Under the pieces are notes generated by a model, which ran no database searches, had not been told where the DNA came from, and saw only the letters and a program-made list of their open reading frames with translations. A stretch of DNA of 64,000 nt from Micromonospora haikouensis (GTDB taxonomy: Bacteria; Actinomycetota; Actinomycetes; Mycobacteriales; Micromonosporaceae), in assembly GCF_900091595.1 (NCBI RefSeq), contig NZ_FMCW01000011.1:62001-126000 (forward strand), written 5' to 3'. The position numbers and the translations under genes were made by a program. Shown here in pieces: positions 28,742 through 37,283 of the stretch (within the stretch, counting starts at the first letter, position 1; each line of letters begins with the position of its first letter).

Positions 28742-28969
28742 ATGGGATACCGACGCAGGGACGCGCGGCCCCGGCTGGCACTGTGGATGCTCGTCGCGCT
28801 CGGTGACGTGGTGCTGCTGCTGGTCAGCGCGGGCCTTCCGGTGCTGTTCGCGATGTTCGGCGTCGTGGCGGTCACCGTCGCCGGGGTGGCCACCTGGCGC
28901 CTGACGCGACGGGCCACGGTGGTGCGGGAGGACGCGCTGCCGGCGCGCACCGTCACCCGGGCCTGGTAG
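28742..28969 (+). CDS. Small two-helix membrane protein
   Basis: A 75-residue protein with a basic N-terminus (MGYRRRDARPRLALW), two adjoining hydrophobic segments (about 16-33 and 36-52), then a basic and variable C-terminus. ATG 28742 has a perfect AAGGAGG site 6 bp upstream, which is strong support for this short gene. It lies 161 bp after the kinase gene. No family is recognised; it could be an accessory to the kinase, but that is only positional. Confidence 0.65.
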   Translation: MGYRRRDARPRLALWMLVALGDVVLLLVSAGLPVLFAMFGVVAVTVAGVATWRLTRRATVVREDALPARTVTRAW

Positions 28970-29020
28970 GGGAATGCCGGCTGACGAGGGCCGGGCAGTG
29001 ACGAGCCGGCGGCAGCCGGA

Positions 29021-29043
29021 GCGACCGTCGACCGTACGGTCGC
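29021..29043. terminator. Hairpin between small membrane protein and lysozyme genes
   Basis: GCGACCGT and ACGGTCGC pair (8 bp) around a 7-nt loop. It is located between convergent genes and could serve either. Confidence 0.5.
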
Positions 29044-29109
29044 AGTCGATCCCGCTGCCGCCGACCACCGCCACGGACGTGCCGGTCAGGCGTGCGGATC
29101 AGGCGCGGA

Positions 29110-29862
29110 TCAGGTGTTGTTGGCCAGGGCGATGAGCCGGCTGCGGTCGCCGTTCCAGTAGTTGCGGTCGACGTTGCCGCTGATGCCGGAGACGCTGCCG
29201 GACGCCGTGTACTGCCAGAAGCTCCAGACCGGCGCGCCGGCCGGCAGGGTGCCGGGGGTGCTCGACCAGCGGGCGAGCCACAGCGGGTGGTTCGCCCACG
29301 GCCCGGTCCAGCTGCCGGTGCACTGGTTCCACCAGCTCGTGGTGGTGTAGATGACCGCGTACCGGCCGGTGCGGGACCGGTACGTGTTCAGGAAGTCCTG
29401 GATCCAGCTGCGCATCCCGGACGTGCTGAGGCCGTAGCAGGTGCCACCGCTGTACGGGTTGGCCTCGACGTCCAGCGCGGCCGGCAGGGTGCGGCTGTCC
29501 GCCGACCACGCGCCGCCGTTGCTGGCGAGGTAGTTGGCCTGGGTGGCGCCGGAGGAGATGTTCGGCCGGGCGAAGTGGTACGCCCCGCGGATCACCCCGG
29601 CGTTGTAGGAGTTGACGTAGTTGGCGTTGAAGTTCGGGTCCTTGTAGCTCGTGCCCTCGGTGGCCTTGATGAACGCGAACTCGATGCCCGCGTTGCGGAC
29701 GCTCGTCCAGTTGATCGACCCCTGGTAGTGGGAGACGTCAACGCCGGCGGTGGTGGCGGCGGCCGCCGGGCCCGTCGTGGCGACGAGGGCGGTGGCCGCT
29801 GCCGCTACGGCGGTGATCCCCGCCGCGATCAGTCGGCGCAGCGTGAATCCGGTACGGATCAT
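29110..29862 (-). CDS. Secreted GH25 lysozyme (muramidase)
   Basis: A 250-residue glycoside hydrolase family 25 enzyme that cleaves beta-1,4 bonds of peptidoglycan. A Sec signal peptide (basic start, alanine-rich core) ends about residue 36 after GPAAAA. The GH25 pattern is GVDVSHYQGSINW with Asp42, FAFIKATEG, GAYHFARP, and the catalytic ALDVEANPY with Asp131 and Glu133. WQYTASGSVSGISGNVDRNYW closes the barrel. It is a catalytic domain only, with no cell-wall binding repeat. The upstream region has a GGAAACTTTC motif that may be regulatory. Confidence 0.95.
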   Translation of the reverse strand: MIRTGFTLRRLIAAGITAVAAAATALVATTGPAAAATTAGVDVSHYQGSINWTSVRNAGIEFAFIKATEGTSYKDPNFNANYVNSYNAGVIRGAYHFARPNISSGATQANYLASNGGAWSADSRTLPAALDVEANPYSGGTCYGLSTSGMRSWIQDFLNTYRSRTGRYAVIYTTTSWWNQCTGSWTGPWANHPLWLARWSSTPGTLPAGAPVWSFWQYTASGSVSGISGNVDRNYWNGDRSRLIALANNT

Positions 29863-29936
29863 GGGTTCCTCCAGAGGGACGCCATTCGATTGACATCCAT
29901 CTTTGGAGCTAGTTGCCCTAGATCACAAGATGTTCA

Positions 29937-29949
29937 AAGGAAACTTTCA
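29937..29949. promoter_or_regulatory. GGAAACTTTC motif upstream of lysozyme gene
   Basis: AAGGAAACTTTC lies about 75 bp upstream of the GH25 start, within an AT-rich stretch (about 29887-29950) that also contains TTGACAT. From memory, similar GGAAA(G/C)TTTCC palindromes occur before hydrolase genes of related actinomycetes. This is unverified. Confidence 0.3.
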
Positions 29950-30001
29950 TCCTCGACGCGGTACGACCTCAGCCCGGCCGGGGCCGGTAGGCTCGCGCCC
30001 C

Positions 30002-30745
30002 ATGGTGGCGATCGACGAGCTGGGCACGCTCTGGGACAAGCTGTTCTCCGCGCAGCCCGACCCGCCGCCGCTCCTCGTCGTCGTCACCGCCGCGGTGGCG
30101 CTGGCCGTGGTCGCCACCCGGCTACCCTGGCGGATCGCCCGCAACGCCGTCACCATCGCCCACGAGGGCGGACACGCCCTCGCCGCCCTGCTGACCGGCC
30201 GCCGGCTGCACGGCATCCGGCTGCACTCGGACACCTCCGGGCTGACCCTCTCCGCCGGTCGCCCCACCGGCCCCGGCATGATCCTCACCCTGCTCGCCGG
30301 CTACGTCGCGCCGTCGCTGGTCGGCCTCGCCGGCGCCTGGCTGCTCGGCGGCAACCGGATCACCCTGCTGCTCTGGATCGCCGTGGCGCTGCTGCTGGCC
30401 ATGCTGGTCATGGTCCGCAACGCCTTCGGCGTGGTGTCGCTGCTGGCCACCGGCGGGGTGGTGCTCGCCGTCTCCTGGTACGCCTCGCCGGACGTCCAGG
30501 CCGCCTTCGCCTGGACGTCGGTGTGGTTCCTGCTCCTCGGCGGCGTACGACCCGTCGTCGAGCTCCAGCGGCTGCGCTCCCGGGGCCGCATGCCGGAGTC
30601 CGACGCCGACCAGCTCGCCCGGCTCACCCCGTTCCCGCCGCTGTTCTGGGTCGCGCTGTTCGCGCTGGTGAACCTGTTGGCCCTGGTCGTCGGCGCGGCG
30701 CTGCTGGCCGGCCCGATCCTCGCCGACGCCGGCCTGACCGTCTGA
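30002..30745 (+). CDS. M50 family (M50B-like) membrane metallopeptidase
   Basis: A 247-residue protein with five to six hydrophobic segments. The zinc site HEGGH (54-58, HExxH) lies in TIAHEGGHALAALLTGRRLHGIRL, where the M50B group has it. ATG 30002 directly precedes the first conserved segment. Site-2-type proteases of this fold cut membrane proteins. The next genes encode an ECF sigma factor and a one-helix partner protein, so anti-sigma cleavage is a plausible but unproven role. Confidence 0.85.
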   Translation: MVAIDELGTLWDKLFSAQPDPPPLLVVVTAAVALAVVATRLPWRIARNAVTIAHEGGHALAALLTGRRLHGIRLHSDTSGLTLSAGRPTGPGMILTLLAGYVAPSLVGLAGAWLLGGNRITLLLWIAVALLLAMLVMVRNAFGVVSLLATGGVVLAVSWYASPDVQAAFAWTSVWFLLLGGVRPVVELQRLRSRGRMPESDADQLARLTPFPPLFWVALFALVNLLALVVGAALLAGPILADAGLTV

Positions 30746-30859
30746 CTGCCCGGCGCGCCTCGGCAAACGCGGGCCGACGCCGAACGGGCGGGCTGACCGG
30801 GCAACCGACCGGCCCGTCCCGCGCGTGTCCCCTGCGACAGGACGCGGGGGAGACAACGG

Positions 30860-31360
30860 ATGCCGGAAGTCGACGGGTTCGACGAGTTCTACCGGGGCAG
30901 CCGGCAACGGCTGCTCGGCTTCGTCTACGCGCTCACCGGCAACCTCGCCGAGGCGCAGGACGCCGTGCAGGAGGCGTACATCCGGGCGTGGCAACGCTGG
31001 TCCACGGTGGCCGGCTACGACGACCCGGAGGCTTGGGTGCGGGTCGTCGCCTCCCGCATCGCGGTCAGCCGGTGGCGCAGCCTGCGCAGCCGCGCGCGGG
31101 CGTACCTGCGGCACGGCGCCGACGACAGCACGCCCGCGCCGAGCACCGACACCGTCGCGGTGGTGGCCGCGCTGCGTCAGCTCCCCGAGGAGCAGCGCAC
31201 CGCCCTCGCCCTGTACTACCTGCTCGGCATGCCCGTCACCGAGGTGGCCCGGGAGACCGCTGCCCCGGTCGGCACCGTGAAGGCCCGACTCTCCCGGGGG
31301 CGCACCGCGCTCGCCGGGCTGCTCGCCGTCTCTGACCTCGAGGAGGCCGCCGATGCGTGA
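30860..31360 (+). CDS. SigE-family ECF RNA polymerase sigma factor
   Basis: A 166-residue sigma-70 family protein of the SigE/ECF type. Region 2 is FDEFYRGSRQRLLGFVYALTGNLAEAQDAVQEAYIRAWQRW, and region 4 is LRQLPEEQRTALALYYLLGMPVTEVARETAAPVGTVKARLSRGRTAL with its helix-turn-helix. It ends eight bases inside the following membrane-protein gene, the usual sigma/anti-sigma arrangement. It should direct a stress or envelope regulon. No autoregulated promoter was identified with confidence. Confidence 0.93.
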   Translation: MPEVDGFDEFYRGSRQRLLGFVYALTGNLAEAQDAVQEAYIRAWQRWSTVAGYDDPEAWVRVVASRIAVSRWRSLRSRARAYLRHGADDSTPAPSTDTVAVVAALRQLPEEQRTALALYYLLGMPVTEVARETAAPVGTVKARLSRGRTALAGLLAVSDLEEAADA

Positions 31361-32285
31361 CGACCACGACGTGGACCAGCCGACCGACCTGGCGTTCGCC
31401 GAACGGATGCGGCGGGACCTGCGGGACGTACGCTGGCTCGAACCGGCGGAGATCCGCGCCCGGGCCCGCCGCCGCAGCCGGCGTATGGCGATGGCGGCGG
31501 CGACCGCCGTGCTGGCCGTGCTCTCGGGCTTCGCCGTGGCGGCCGGCGGCCGGGCCGGGCACCTCGCGCCACCGGCGGGCCAGCGGCTCTCCTCGGACGG
31601 CGCGGAGCCGGCCGGCCGGGCCGAGATCCCGCAGGAGGCCCTGCTGGACCCGACCGAGGTGGGCGTGCCGAGCGACGTGCGGCTGGGCGACTCGGGGCTC
31701 CAGGAGCCGGTACGGATCGACCCGCTGCTCCAGTCGTGCGCCGGGGAAAGGGGGCTGGCGGCGGAGCCGCCCGTGTCCCGGTACTCCCGGTCGCAGACCC
31801 TGCTCCAGAGGGCCGCGCCCGACAAGGACCAGCCGGGCGGCTTCTGGGTCCTCACCCAGGACGTCTACCGCCTTCCCCCGAGGGCCGCCACCCGGCTGTT
31901 CGTCGACCTGGCCGCGACGATGGCGGCCTGCGACACCTGGCACGAGTCGCGGCCGATGCAGTGGGTCGGCGGGCCGGTCACGGTCTCGGTGACGCACACC
32001 TGGCGGGCCGCCTCGGCCAACTTCGCCGGCGACCAGGCCGTCGTGCTGCAGCGCACCTCGTCGACTCCCGTGGACGTGGCGACGGGGAAGCCGCTCGATC
32101 TGCAGCCGTCGACGGAGACCCTGCTGCTGGTCAGGGTCGGTGACCTGGTCACCGTGATCGTGCCGGCGAGCGGGCTCGGCTTCGACCTGCCGGCGGCCGA
32201 CCGCCGGGCGGGCGACACGGAGCTGCTCGAACTGGGCCGCGCGGCGGCCCGCCGGATGTGCCTCGCCGCCAACCCGGCCTGCTGA
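31353..32285 (+). CDS. Probable anti-sigma factor / single-pass membrane protein
   Basis: A 310-residue protein overlapping the sigma gene by 8 bp. It has a cytosolic N-terminus of about 45 residues ([33 protein letters not shown]), one membrane helix (about 48-70) and an extracytoplasmic domain of about 230 residues with four or more cysteines (SCAGE, ACDTW, MCLAANPAC). This layout and position fit a membrane anti-sigma or co-regulator. No HxxxCxxC zinc anti-sigma motif is present, so the anti-sigma role is inferred from context only. The gene is followed by palindromic copy D. Confidence 0.7.
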   Translation: MRDDHDVDQPTDLAFAERMRRDLRDVRWLEPAEIRARARRRSRRMAMAAATAVLAVLSGFAVAAGGRAGHLAPPAGQRLSSDGAEPAGRAEIPQEALLDPTEVGVPSDVRLGDSGLQEPVRIDPLLQSCAGERGLAAEPPVSRYSRSQTLLQRAAPDKDQPGGFWVLTQDVYRLPPRAATRLFVDLAATMAACDTWHESRPMQWVGGPVTVSVTHTWRAASANFAGDQAVVLQRTSSTPVDVATGKPLDLQPSTETLLLVRVGDLVTVIVPASGLGFDLPAADRRAGDTELLELGRAAARRMCLAANPAC

Positions 32286-32347
32286 CGTCCGCCGCCCCCC
32301 GTCGCCGCTGGCCCGCGGTGGCGCGGCCCGCGGGTGCCGGGGCGTTT

Positions 32348-32395
32348 GGAAGGGGCCCCTGCTATGCAGAATGCGTTAACAGGGGGCCCTTCCTT
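32348..32395 (-). repeat. 3'-end palindromic element, copy D (type 2)
   Basis: On the minus strand it starts 4 nt after the accD stop: AAGGAAGGGCCCCCTG, GTTAACGC, ATTCTGCATAG, then CAGGGGCCCCTTCC. It lies between convergent genes (the anti-sigma candidate and accD), with the conserved half next to accD. A shared bidirectional terminator role is likely. Confidence 0.85.
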
Positions 32396-32399
32396 GCAC

Positions 32400-33983
32400 C
32401 TAGAGCGGGATGTTGCCGTGCTTCTTCGGCGGGAGCGTCTCGCGCTTGGTGCGCAGCACCCGCAGCGCCCGGACGATCTGGGTACGCGTCTCGTGCGGCG
32501 CGATCACCGAGTCGACGTACCCGCGCTCGGCGGCGATGTACGGGTTGGCGAGGGTGTCCTCGTACTCGGCGATCTTCTCGGCGCGCACGGCGGCCGGGTC
32601 CTCGGCGGCGGCCAGCTCCTGCCGGTAGAGGATGTTCACCGCGCCCTGCGCGCCCATCACCGCGATCTGCGCGGTCGGCCAGGCGAAGTTCAGGTCCGCG
32701 CCGAGGTGCTTGGAGCCCATCACGTCGTACGCCCCGCCGTACGCCTTGCGGGTGATCACGGTGACCTTCGGGACGGTCGCCTCGGCGTACGCGTAGATGA
32801 GCTTCGCGCCCCGGCGGATGATGCCGTCCCACTCCTGGCCGGTGCCGGGCAGGAAACCGGGGACGTCCACGAAGGTCAGCACGGGGATGTTGAACGCGTC
32901 GCAGGTGCGCACGAACCGGGCGGCCTTCTCCGACGCGGCGATGTCGAGGGTGCCGGCGAAGTGCATCGGCTGGTTGGCCACCACGCCGACCGGGCGGCCC
33001 TCGACGCGGCCGAAGCCGACCACCATGTTCTGTGCGTACAGCGGTTGGACCTCCAGGAACTCCCCGTCGTCGAGGACGTGCTCGACGACCCGGTGCATGT
33101 CGTACGGCTGGTTGGCCGAGTCGGGGATCAGCGTGTCCAGCTCCCGGTCGGCGTCGCTCACCGCCAGGTCGGCCGGGGCGTCGACGACCGGCGGCTCGTC
33201 CAGGTTGTTCGACGGCAGGTACGACAGCAGCGCCTTGACGTACTCGACCGCGTCGTCCTCGTCCGCGCCGAGGTAGTGCGCGTTGCCGCTGCGCGCGTTG
33301 TGCGTCCGCGCGCCGCCCAGCTCCTCCATGCCCACGTCCTCGCCGGTGACCGTCTTGATCACGTCGGGGCCGGTGATGAACATGTGCGAGGTCTGGTCGA
33401 CCATCACGGTGAAGTCGGTGACCGCCGGGGAGTAGACCGCGCCGCCCGCGCACGGGCCCATGATCAGGGAGACCTGCGGGATGACGCCGCTGGCCCGCAC
33501 GTTGCGGAAGAAGATCTCGCCGTAGAGCCCGAGGGACGCCACGCCCTCCTGGATGCGGGCCCCGCCCGAGTCGTTGATGCCGATCACCGGGCAGCCGATC
33601 TTCATGGCGAGGTCCATCACCTTGACGATTTTCTCGCCGAAGACCTCACCGAGGGAGCCGCCGAAGACCGTGAAGTCCTGCGCGAAGACACAGACCTGCC
33701 GGCCGTCGACCGTGCCGTAGCCGGTGATCACCCCGTCGCCGTACGGGCGGGTGCGCTCCAGGCCGAAGTTGGTGGACCGGTGCCGGGCGAACTCGTCCAG
33801 CTCGACGAAGGACCCCTCGTCGAGCAGCAGCTCGATCCGCTCCCGCGCCGTCTTCTTGCCCCGGGCGTGCTGCTTTTCGACCGCGCGCGCCGACCCGGCG
33901 TGCACCGCCTCGTCGACCCGTTGCTCCAGGTCCGCCAGCTTGCCTGCCGTGCTGTGGATGTTGATCCCGGTCTCGTTGGTCAC
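32400..33983 (-). CDS. accD: Acyl-CoA carboxylase beta subunit (carboxyltransferase)
   Basis: A 527-residue carboxyltransferase of the AccD5/PccB type. It has N- and C-terminal crotonase folds: [32 protein letters not shown] and [14 protein letters not shown] in the first, [51 protein letters not shown] and [10 protein letters not shown] in the second. It ends with the typical [11 protein letters not shown]. The enzyme moves CO2 from biotin on AccA to acetyl- or propionyl-CoA. The GTG start at 33983 faces divergent birA across 155 bp. The same birA/accD divergence exists in M. tuberculosis (from memory). Confidence 0.95.
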   Translation of the reverse strand: MTNETGINIHSTAGKLADLEQRVDEAVHAGSARAVEKQHARGKKTARERIELLLDEGSFVELDEFARHRSTNFGLERTRPYGDGVITGYGTVDGRQVCVFAQDFTVFGGSLGEVFGEKIVKVMDLAMKIGCPVIGINDSGGARIQEGVASLGLYGEIFFRNVRASGVIPQVSLIMGPCAGGAVYSPAVTDFTVMVDQTSHMFITGPDVIKTVTGEDVGMEELGGARTHNARSGNAHYLGADEDDAVEYVKALLSYLPSNNLDEPPVVDAPADLAVSDADRELDTLIPDSANQPYDMHRVVEHVLDDGEFLEVQPLYAQNMVVGFGRVEGRPVGVVANQPMHFAGTLDIAASEKAARFVRTCDAFNIPVLTFVDVPGFLPGTGQEWDGIIRRGAKLIYAYAEATVPKVTVITRKAYGGAYDVMGSKHLGADLNFAWPTAQIAVMGAQGAVNILYRQELAAAEDPAAVRAEKIAEYEDTLANPYIAAERGYVDSVIAPHETRTQIVRALRVLRTKRETLPPKKHGNIPL

Positions 33984-34138
33984 CCACGGAATATAACGAT
34001 GGTTCAGGTGGCCGACGGTGTGCAGTACGCCTCAGTAACCGCGCCGGACCAGCACCGCACCCGAACGCGGCCGGCATCCGCCACCGGGCGGCCGGCCGGC
34101 ACCCGCCGCCGCGCACGGGTGGGCCGTAGGCTGGCGGG

Positions 34139-35014
34139 ATGCCCGGCTCGCCGTACACCGACCTGGACCGCCCGCCGCTGTCGGCGGCCCGGCTGCGCCG
34201 CGCGCTGACCGCCCCGCACGGCCCGTGGGCCCGGCTGGAGCTGCGCGCCGAGACCGGATCGACCAACGCGGACGTGGCCGACGCCGCCCGGTCCGGCGAG
34301 CCGGAGGGCCTCGTGGTGGTCGCCGAGCGGCAGACCGCCGGCCGGGGGCGCCGCGACCGGGTCTGGCAGTCGCCGGCCCGCGCCGGCATCGCGACCAGCG
34401 TGCTGCTGCGGCCCGGCGAGGCCGTCGCGGAGCGCGGCTGGAAGGCGGTCCCCGCCGCCGGGTACGGCTGGCTGCCGCTGCTCGCCGGCGTCGCGCTCGT
34501 CGAGGCGGTGACCCGGCTCGCCGAGCTGGACGCCGCCCTCAAATGGCCCAACGACCTGCTGATCGGCGACGCCAAGTGCGCGGGCATCCTGGCCGAGGCG
34601 GTGCCCGGCCCGACACCGGAGCAGCCCCCGGCGATCGTCCTCGGCATCGGCCTCAACGTCACCCTGCGCGCCGACGAGCTGCCGGCGAACCCGACCGGCC
34701 TGCCGGCCACCTCGCTCCAGCTCGCCGGTGCCGCCGCCACCGACCGGGATCCGCTGCTGCGCGCCCTGCTGCGCTCCGTCGCCGACTGGTACGACCGCTG
34801 GCGCTGCGCCGGCGGCGACGCGGTGGCCAGCGGGCTGCGCGAGGCGTACGTGGCGGCCTGCGCGACGATCGGCCGGTCGGTGCGGGTGCTGCTGCCCGGC
34901 GGGCAGGAGGTGACCGGCACCGCGACCGGTGTGGACGCCGACGGCCGGCTGCTGGTCGACACGCCGGCCGGCCCGCGCACCCTGGCGGCGGGCGACGTCC
35001 TGCATCTGCGGTGA
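34139..35014 (+). CDS. birA: Biotin--[acetyl-CoA carboxylase] ligase
   Basis: A 291-residue monofunctional biotin protein ligase without an N-terminal DNA-binding domain. Visible are ETGSTNADV, the biotinyl-AMP loop TAGRGRRDRVWQSP, the adenylation segment LKWPNDLLIGDAKCAGILAE, GIGLNVTLRADELP, and a C-terminal SH3-like domain (GRSVRVLLPGGQEVTGTATGVDADGRLLV). It attaches biotin to the EAMKM lysine of AccA. It is divergent from accD and followed immediately by palindromic copy E. Confidence 0.95.
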   Translation: MPGSPYTDLDRPPLSAARLRRALTAPHGPWARLELRAETGSTNADVADAARSGEPEGLVVVAERQTAGRGRRDRVWQSPARAGIATSVLLRPGEAVAERGWKAVPAAGYGWLPLLAGVALVEAVTRLAELDAALKWPNDLLIGDAKCAGILAEAVPGPTPEQPPAIVLGIGLNVTLRADELPANPTGLPATSLQLAGAAATDRDPLLRALLRSVADWYDRWRCAGGDAVASGLREAYVAACATIGRSVRVLLPGGQEVTGTATGVDADGRLLVDTPAGPRTLAAGDVLHLR

Positions 35015-35065
35015 AAGGAAGGGCCCCTTGTTAACGCCTACGGTAGAGAAGGGTCCCCTTCTCAC
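35015..35065 (+). repeat. 3'-end palindromic element, copy E (type 1)
   Basis: It begins directly after the birA TGA: AAGGAAGGGCCCCTTG, TTAACGC, CTACGGTA, hairpin GAGAAGGGTCCCCTTCTC. It lies between co-directional birA and the PH-domain gene. Its position right at the stop codon is the same as in copies F and G. Confidence 0.85.
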
Positions 35066-35178
35066 GCCCGCAGGCGGTCGCGGCGCGGCGCGCGTGAAAG
35101 CCACCGCACCGGGTGATCCGCGCGGGGGCGTCGACCCGCTACGGTCAGCTCGTCCGGTTTCTGGCGAGGAGGTTCGGC

Positions 35179-35751
35179 GTGGCGTTTCCCGAAGACGTGC
35201 TCACCGAGGACGAGCACGTCGTGTTGCACCTGCACCCGCACTGGAAGGCCGTGGTGCGTCCGGTCCTGGTGCTGGTGCTCGCCGTCGCGGCGGTGGTGGC
35301 GGGCTGGATCCTGCTCCCGGACGGTGACGCCGCGACCATCGCGCTGTACGTCCTCGCGGGGCTGGCGGTGCTGCTGGTGCTCTGGCTCGGGCTCTGGCCG
35401 TTCCTGGTCTGGCGCAGCACCCACTACCTGTTCACCAACGAGCGGGTGCTGCTGCAGGAGGGCGTCCTCTCCCGGGACCGGCGGGACATCCCGCTCACCC
35501 GGATCAACGACCACGCGATGAGCCAGCGTTTCGTCGAGCGGCTGCTCGGCTGCGGCACCCTGACCATCGAGTCGGCCGGCGAGCGGGGGCAGTCGGTGCT
35601 CACCGACGTCCCGCACGTCGACAAGGTCCAGACCAAGCTGTACGAGCTGGTCGAGGCGCACCACGACAAGCACTCCCTCGGCGACGGCGAGATGCGCGAC
35701 ATCCTCGCGGACATGCGAGAGGGCAAGCCGCTGCGCGACCCGTCGGCCTGA
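35179..35751 (+). CDS. PH (bPH2) domain membrane protein
   Basis: A 190-residue protein with two membrane helices (about 31-50 and 56-76) followed by a bacterial PH domain (STHYLFTNERVLLQEGVLSRDRRDIPLTRINDHAMSQRFVERLLGCGTLTIESAG). GTG 35179 was chosen because GAGGAGG lies 6 bp upstream; an ATG 66 bp earlier has no such site. From memory, the M. tuberculosis counterpart Rv3278c neighbours birA, which matches here. It is probably a membrane scaffold; function unknown. Confidence 0.85.
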   Translation: MAFPEDVLTEDEHVVLHLHPHWKAVVRPVLVLVLAVAAVVAGWILLPDGDAATIALYVLAGLAVLLVLWLGLWPFLVWRSTHYLFTNERVLLQEGVLSRDRRDIPLTRINDHAMSQRFVERLLGCGTLTIESAGERGQSVLTDVPHVDKVQTKLYELVEAHHDKHSLGDGEMRDILADMREGKPLRDPSA

Positions 35752-35752
35752 T

Positions 35753-35799
35753 CCCGCCGCCCTCTGCCCGCCGCCGCGCTGAGCGGAGGGCGGGAGGCG
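35753..35799. terminator. Possible bidirectional terminator
   Basis: A bulged inverted repeat (CCCGCC-GCCCTC against GAGGGCGGGAGGCGG) lies between the convergent PH-domain and MaoC genes. Confidence 0.4.
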
Positions 35800-35800
35800 G

Positions 35801-36460
35801 TCAGCCGGGACGGAGGGTGAACCAGCCGCGGAAGCGGGTGCGCAGCACCTCCTGTGCCGGCTGGCCGTCGGGGCCGAGGCGGAACATGGTGCCGCTGAGG
35901 CTGACGGTGCCGAGCCCGGGGCGGGCGGTGGACGGGCGGGCGCCCATCACGTCGAGGCGGGCCGCCAGGCGGTCGCCGGCGCGGACGGGGGCCAGCCAGC
36001 GCAGCTCCTCCAGGCCGGGGGAGGCGTCCGCCGCGGCCCGGGCCAGCACGTGATCGACGTACGCGCGCATGAAGAGGCTGACCGTGTAGAAGCCGCTGGC
36101 GATCAGCCCGCCGTGGTGGCTCGCGGCGGCGCGCTCGGCGTCGACGTGGTACCACTGCGGGTCGAACCGGCGGGCGAAGGCGACCATCTCGGCGCCGTCG
36201 ACGCGCACCTCGCCGAGGTCGAAGGTGCGCCCGGGCGTCAGGTCCTCGAAGAACAGCTCGGCCGGCGCGCCGGTGCCCGACCGGGCCGGGCCGGTCACCG
36301 GCGCCGGGCCCGCCGCCTCGTTCGCGCCGGTCGGTTCGGAAGCCACGGTCGGCTGCGGAGTCGCGGTCGGCTCGGGAGCCGCTGCGGCCTCGGCGGGCGC
36401 GGTCGGCTCGGGAGTTGCGATTGGTTCGGGAGCTGCGGTCACGCTCGTCACCTCTGCCAC
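35801..36460 (-). CDS. MaoC-like dehydratase with low-complexity N-terminus
   Basis: A 219-residue protein. The hot-dog MaoC domain spans about 66-215: FFEDLTPGRTFDLGEVRVDGAEMVAFARRFDPQWYHVD, then the hydratase motif region ASGFYTVSLFMRAYVDH, and LRWLAPVRAGDRLAARLDV. It probably hydrates or dehydrates enoyl/hydroxyacyl-CoA-type substrates. Residues 1-60 are a Glu-Pro-Thr-Ala repeat tail (EPTA/TPEP units), encoded by imperfect DNA repeats. It is the last gene of a likely operon with two GtrA genes; the gap is only 5 bp. Confidence 0.85.
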   Translation of the reverse strand: MAEVTSVTAAPEPIATPEPTAPAEAAAAPEPTATPQPTVASEPTGANEAAGPAPVTGPARSGTGAPAELFFEDLTPGRTFDLGEVRVDGAEMVAFARRFDPQWYHVDAERAAASHHGGLIASGFYTVSLFMRAYVDHVLARAAADASPGLEELRWLAPVRAGDRLAARLDVMGARPSTARPGLGTVSLSGTMFRLGPDGQPAQEVLRTRFRGWFTLRPG

Positions 36461-36465
36461 CTCAC

Positions 36466-37221
36466 TCAGCGCCGGCGTCGGCGGGTGCCGGCGTGCAGCT
36501 CCTCGGCGAGTTCGGCCGCCAGCTCACCGTCGAGCGCGTTGCCGAGCCCCGCGTTGCCGAGCCCCGCGTCGGCCGGCGCGGGCCGGCCCTGGGCGGGTGT
36601 CGGGACCCCGTACGCGGTGGCGGGCTCGTCGGGGCCGACTGCCGGCCGCCCGGCGGGGCCCGGCTTCGGCTCGGACTCCTCCAGCTCGGTGACGGACTCG
36701 GCCAGCTCGGCCACCGGGTCCAGCTTGGCCATCGTGTCCCACTCGTCGCGCGGGATGGTGTGCCAGGTGTCGGCCGCCGGTTCGGCGGGGGCGGGCTGGA
36801 AGACGAACGTCCGGTAGGACCAGAAGCGGAACAGGGTGGCCAGCAGCACGCCACCGGTCTTCGCCACGTTGAGGGCGAGCAGGCTGGTCATGCCGAGGCC
36901 GTACTTGGCCGCCGCCAGGACGCCGAGTTCGATGAGGAGGCCGGTCGCGTTGAACAGGAAGAAAAGGGCGTACTCGCGACGCAATGCCGATTTCGGGCGA
37001 TCCCGGTACGTCCAGTGCCTGTTCATCAGATACGACGTGATCGTCGCCACGATGGTGGCGATGACGGTCGCCTTGAGTTGGCCGTCGCGGAACACCGTGA
37101 GTGCCAGTGCGTTGAACACCGCGTAATTGATGGCGGTGTTGATGCCGCCGACGACGCCGAATTTGAGCGCCTCGTGGATGAACTTCTGCCAGCGCTCAGG
37201 CAGCAGACGGACAAGACGCAT
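36466..37221 (-). CDS. GtrA family membrane protein (with acidic/Ala-rich tail)
   Basis: A 251-residue protein whose first 145 residues form the four-helix GtrA domain (HEALKFGVVGGINTAINYAVFNALALTVF, YLMNRHWTYRDRP, EYALFFLFNATGLLIELGVL, LATLFRFWSYRTFVF). GtrA proteins are thought to flip or hand over polyprenyl-linked sugars for cell-envelope glycosylation. The C-terminal 105 residues are low complexity, ending in RRRR. It lies between a second GtrA gene and MaoC on the same strand. Confidence 0.88.
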   Translation of the reverse strand: MRLVRLLPERWQKFIHEALKFGVVGGINTAINYAVFNALALTVFRDGQLKATVIATIVATITSYLMNRHWTYRDRPKSALRREYALFFLFNATGLLIELGVLAAAKYGLGMTSLLALNVAKTGGVLLATLFRFWSYRTFVFQPAPAEPAADTWHTIPRDEWDTMAKLDPVAELAESVTELEESEPKPGPAGRPAVGPDEPATAYGVPTPAQGRPAPADAGLGNAGLGNALDGELAAELAEELHAGTRRRRR

Positions 37222-37283
37222 GCGCAACACCTTAGGCGAGTGGGCGGGCCGGGCCGGTCCGGCCGGACGAGATGGGCGGCGGG

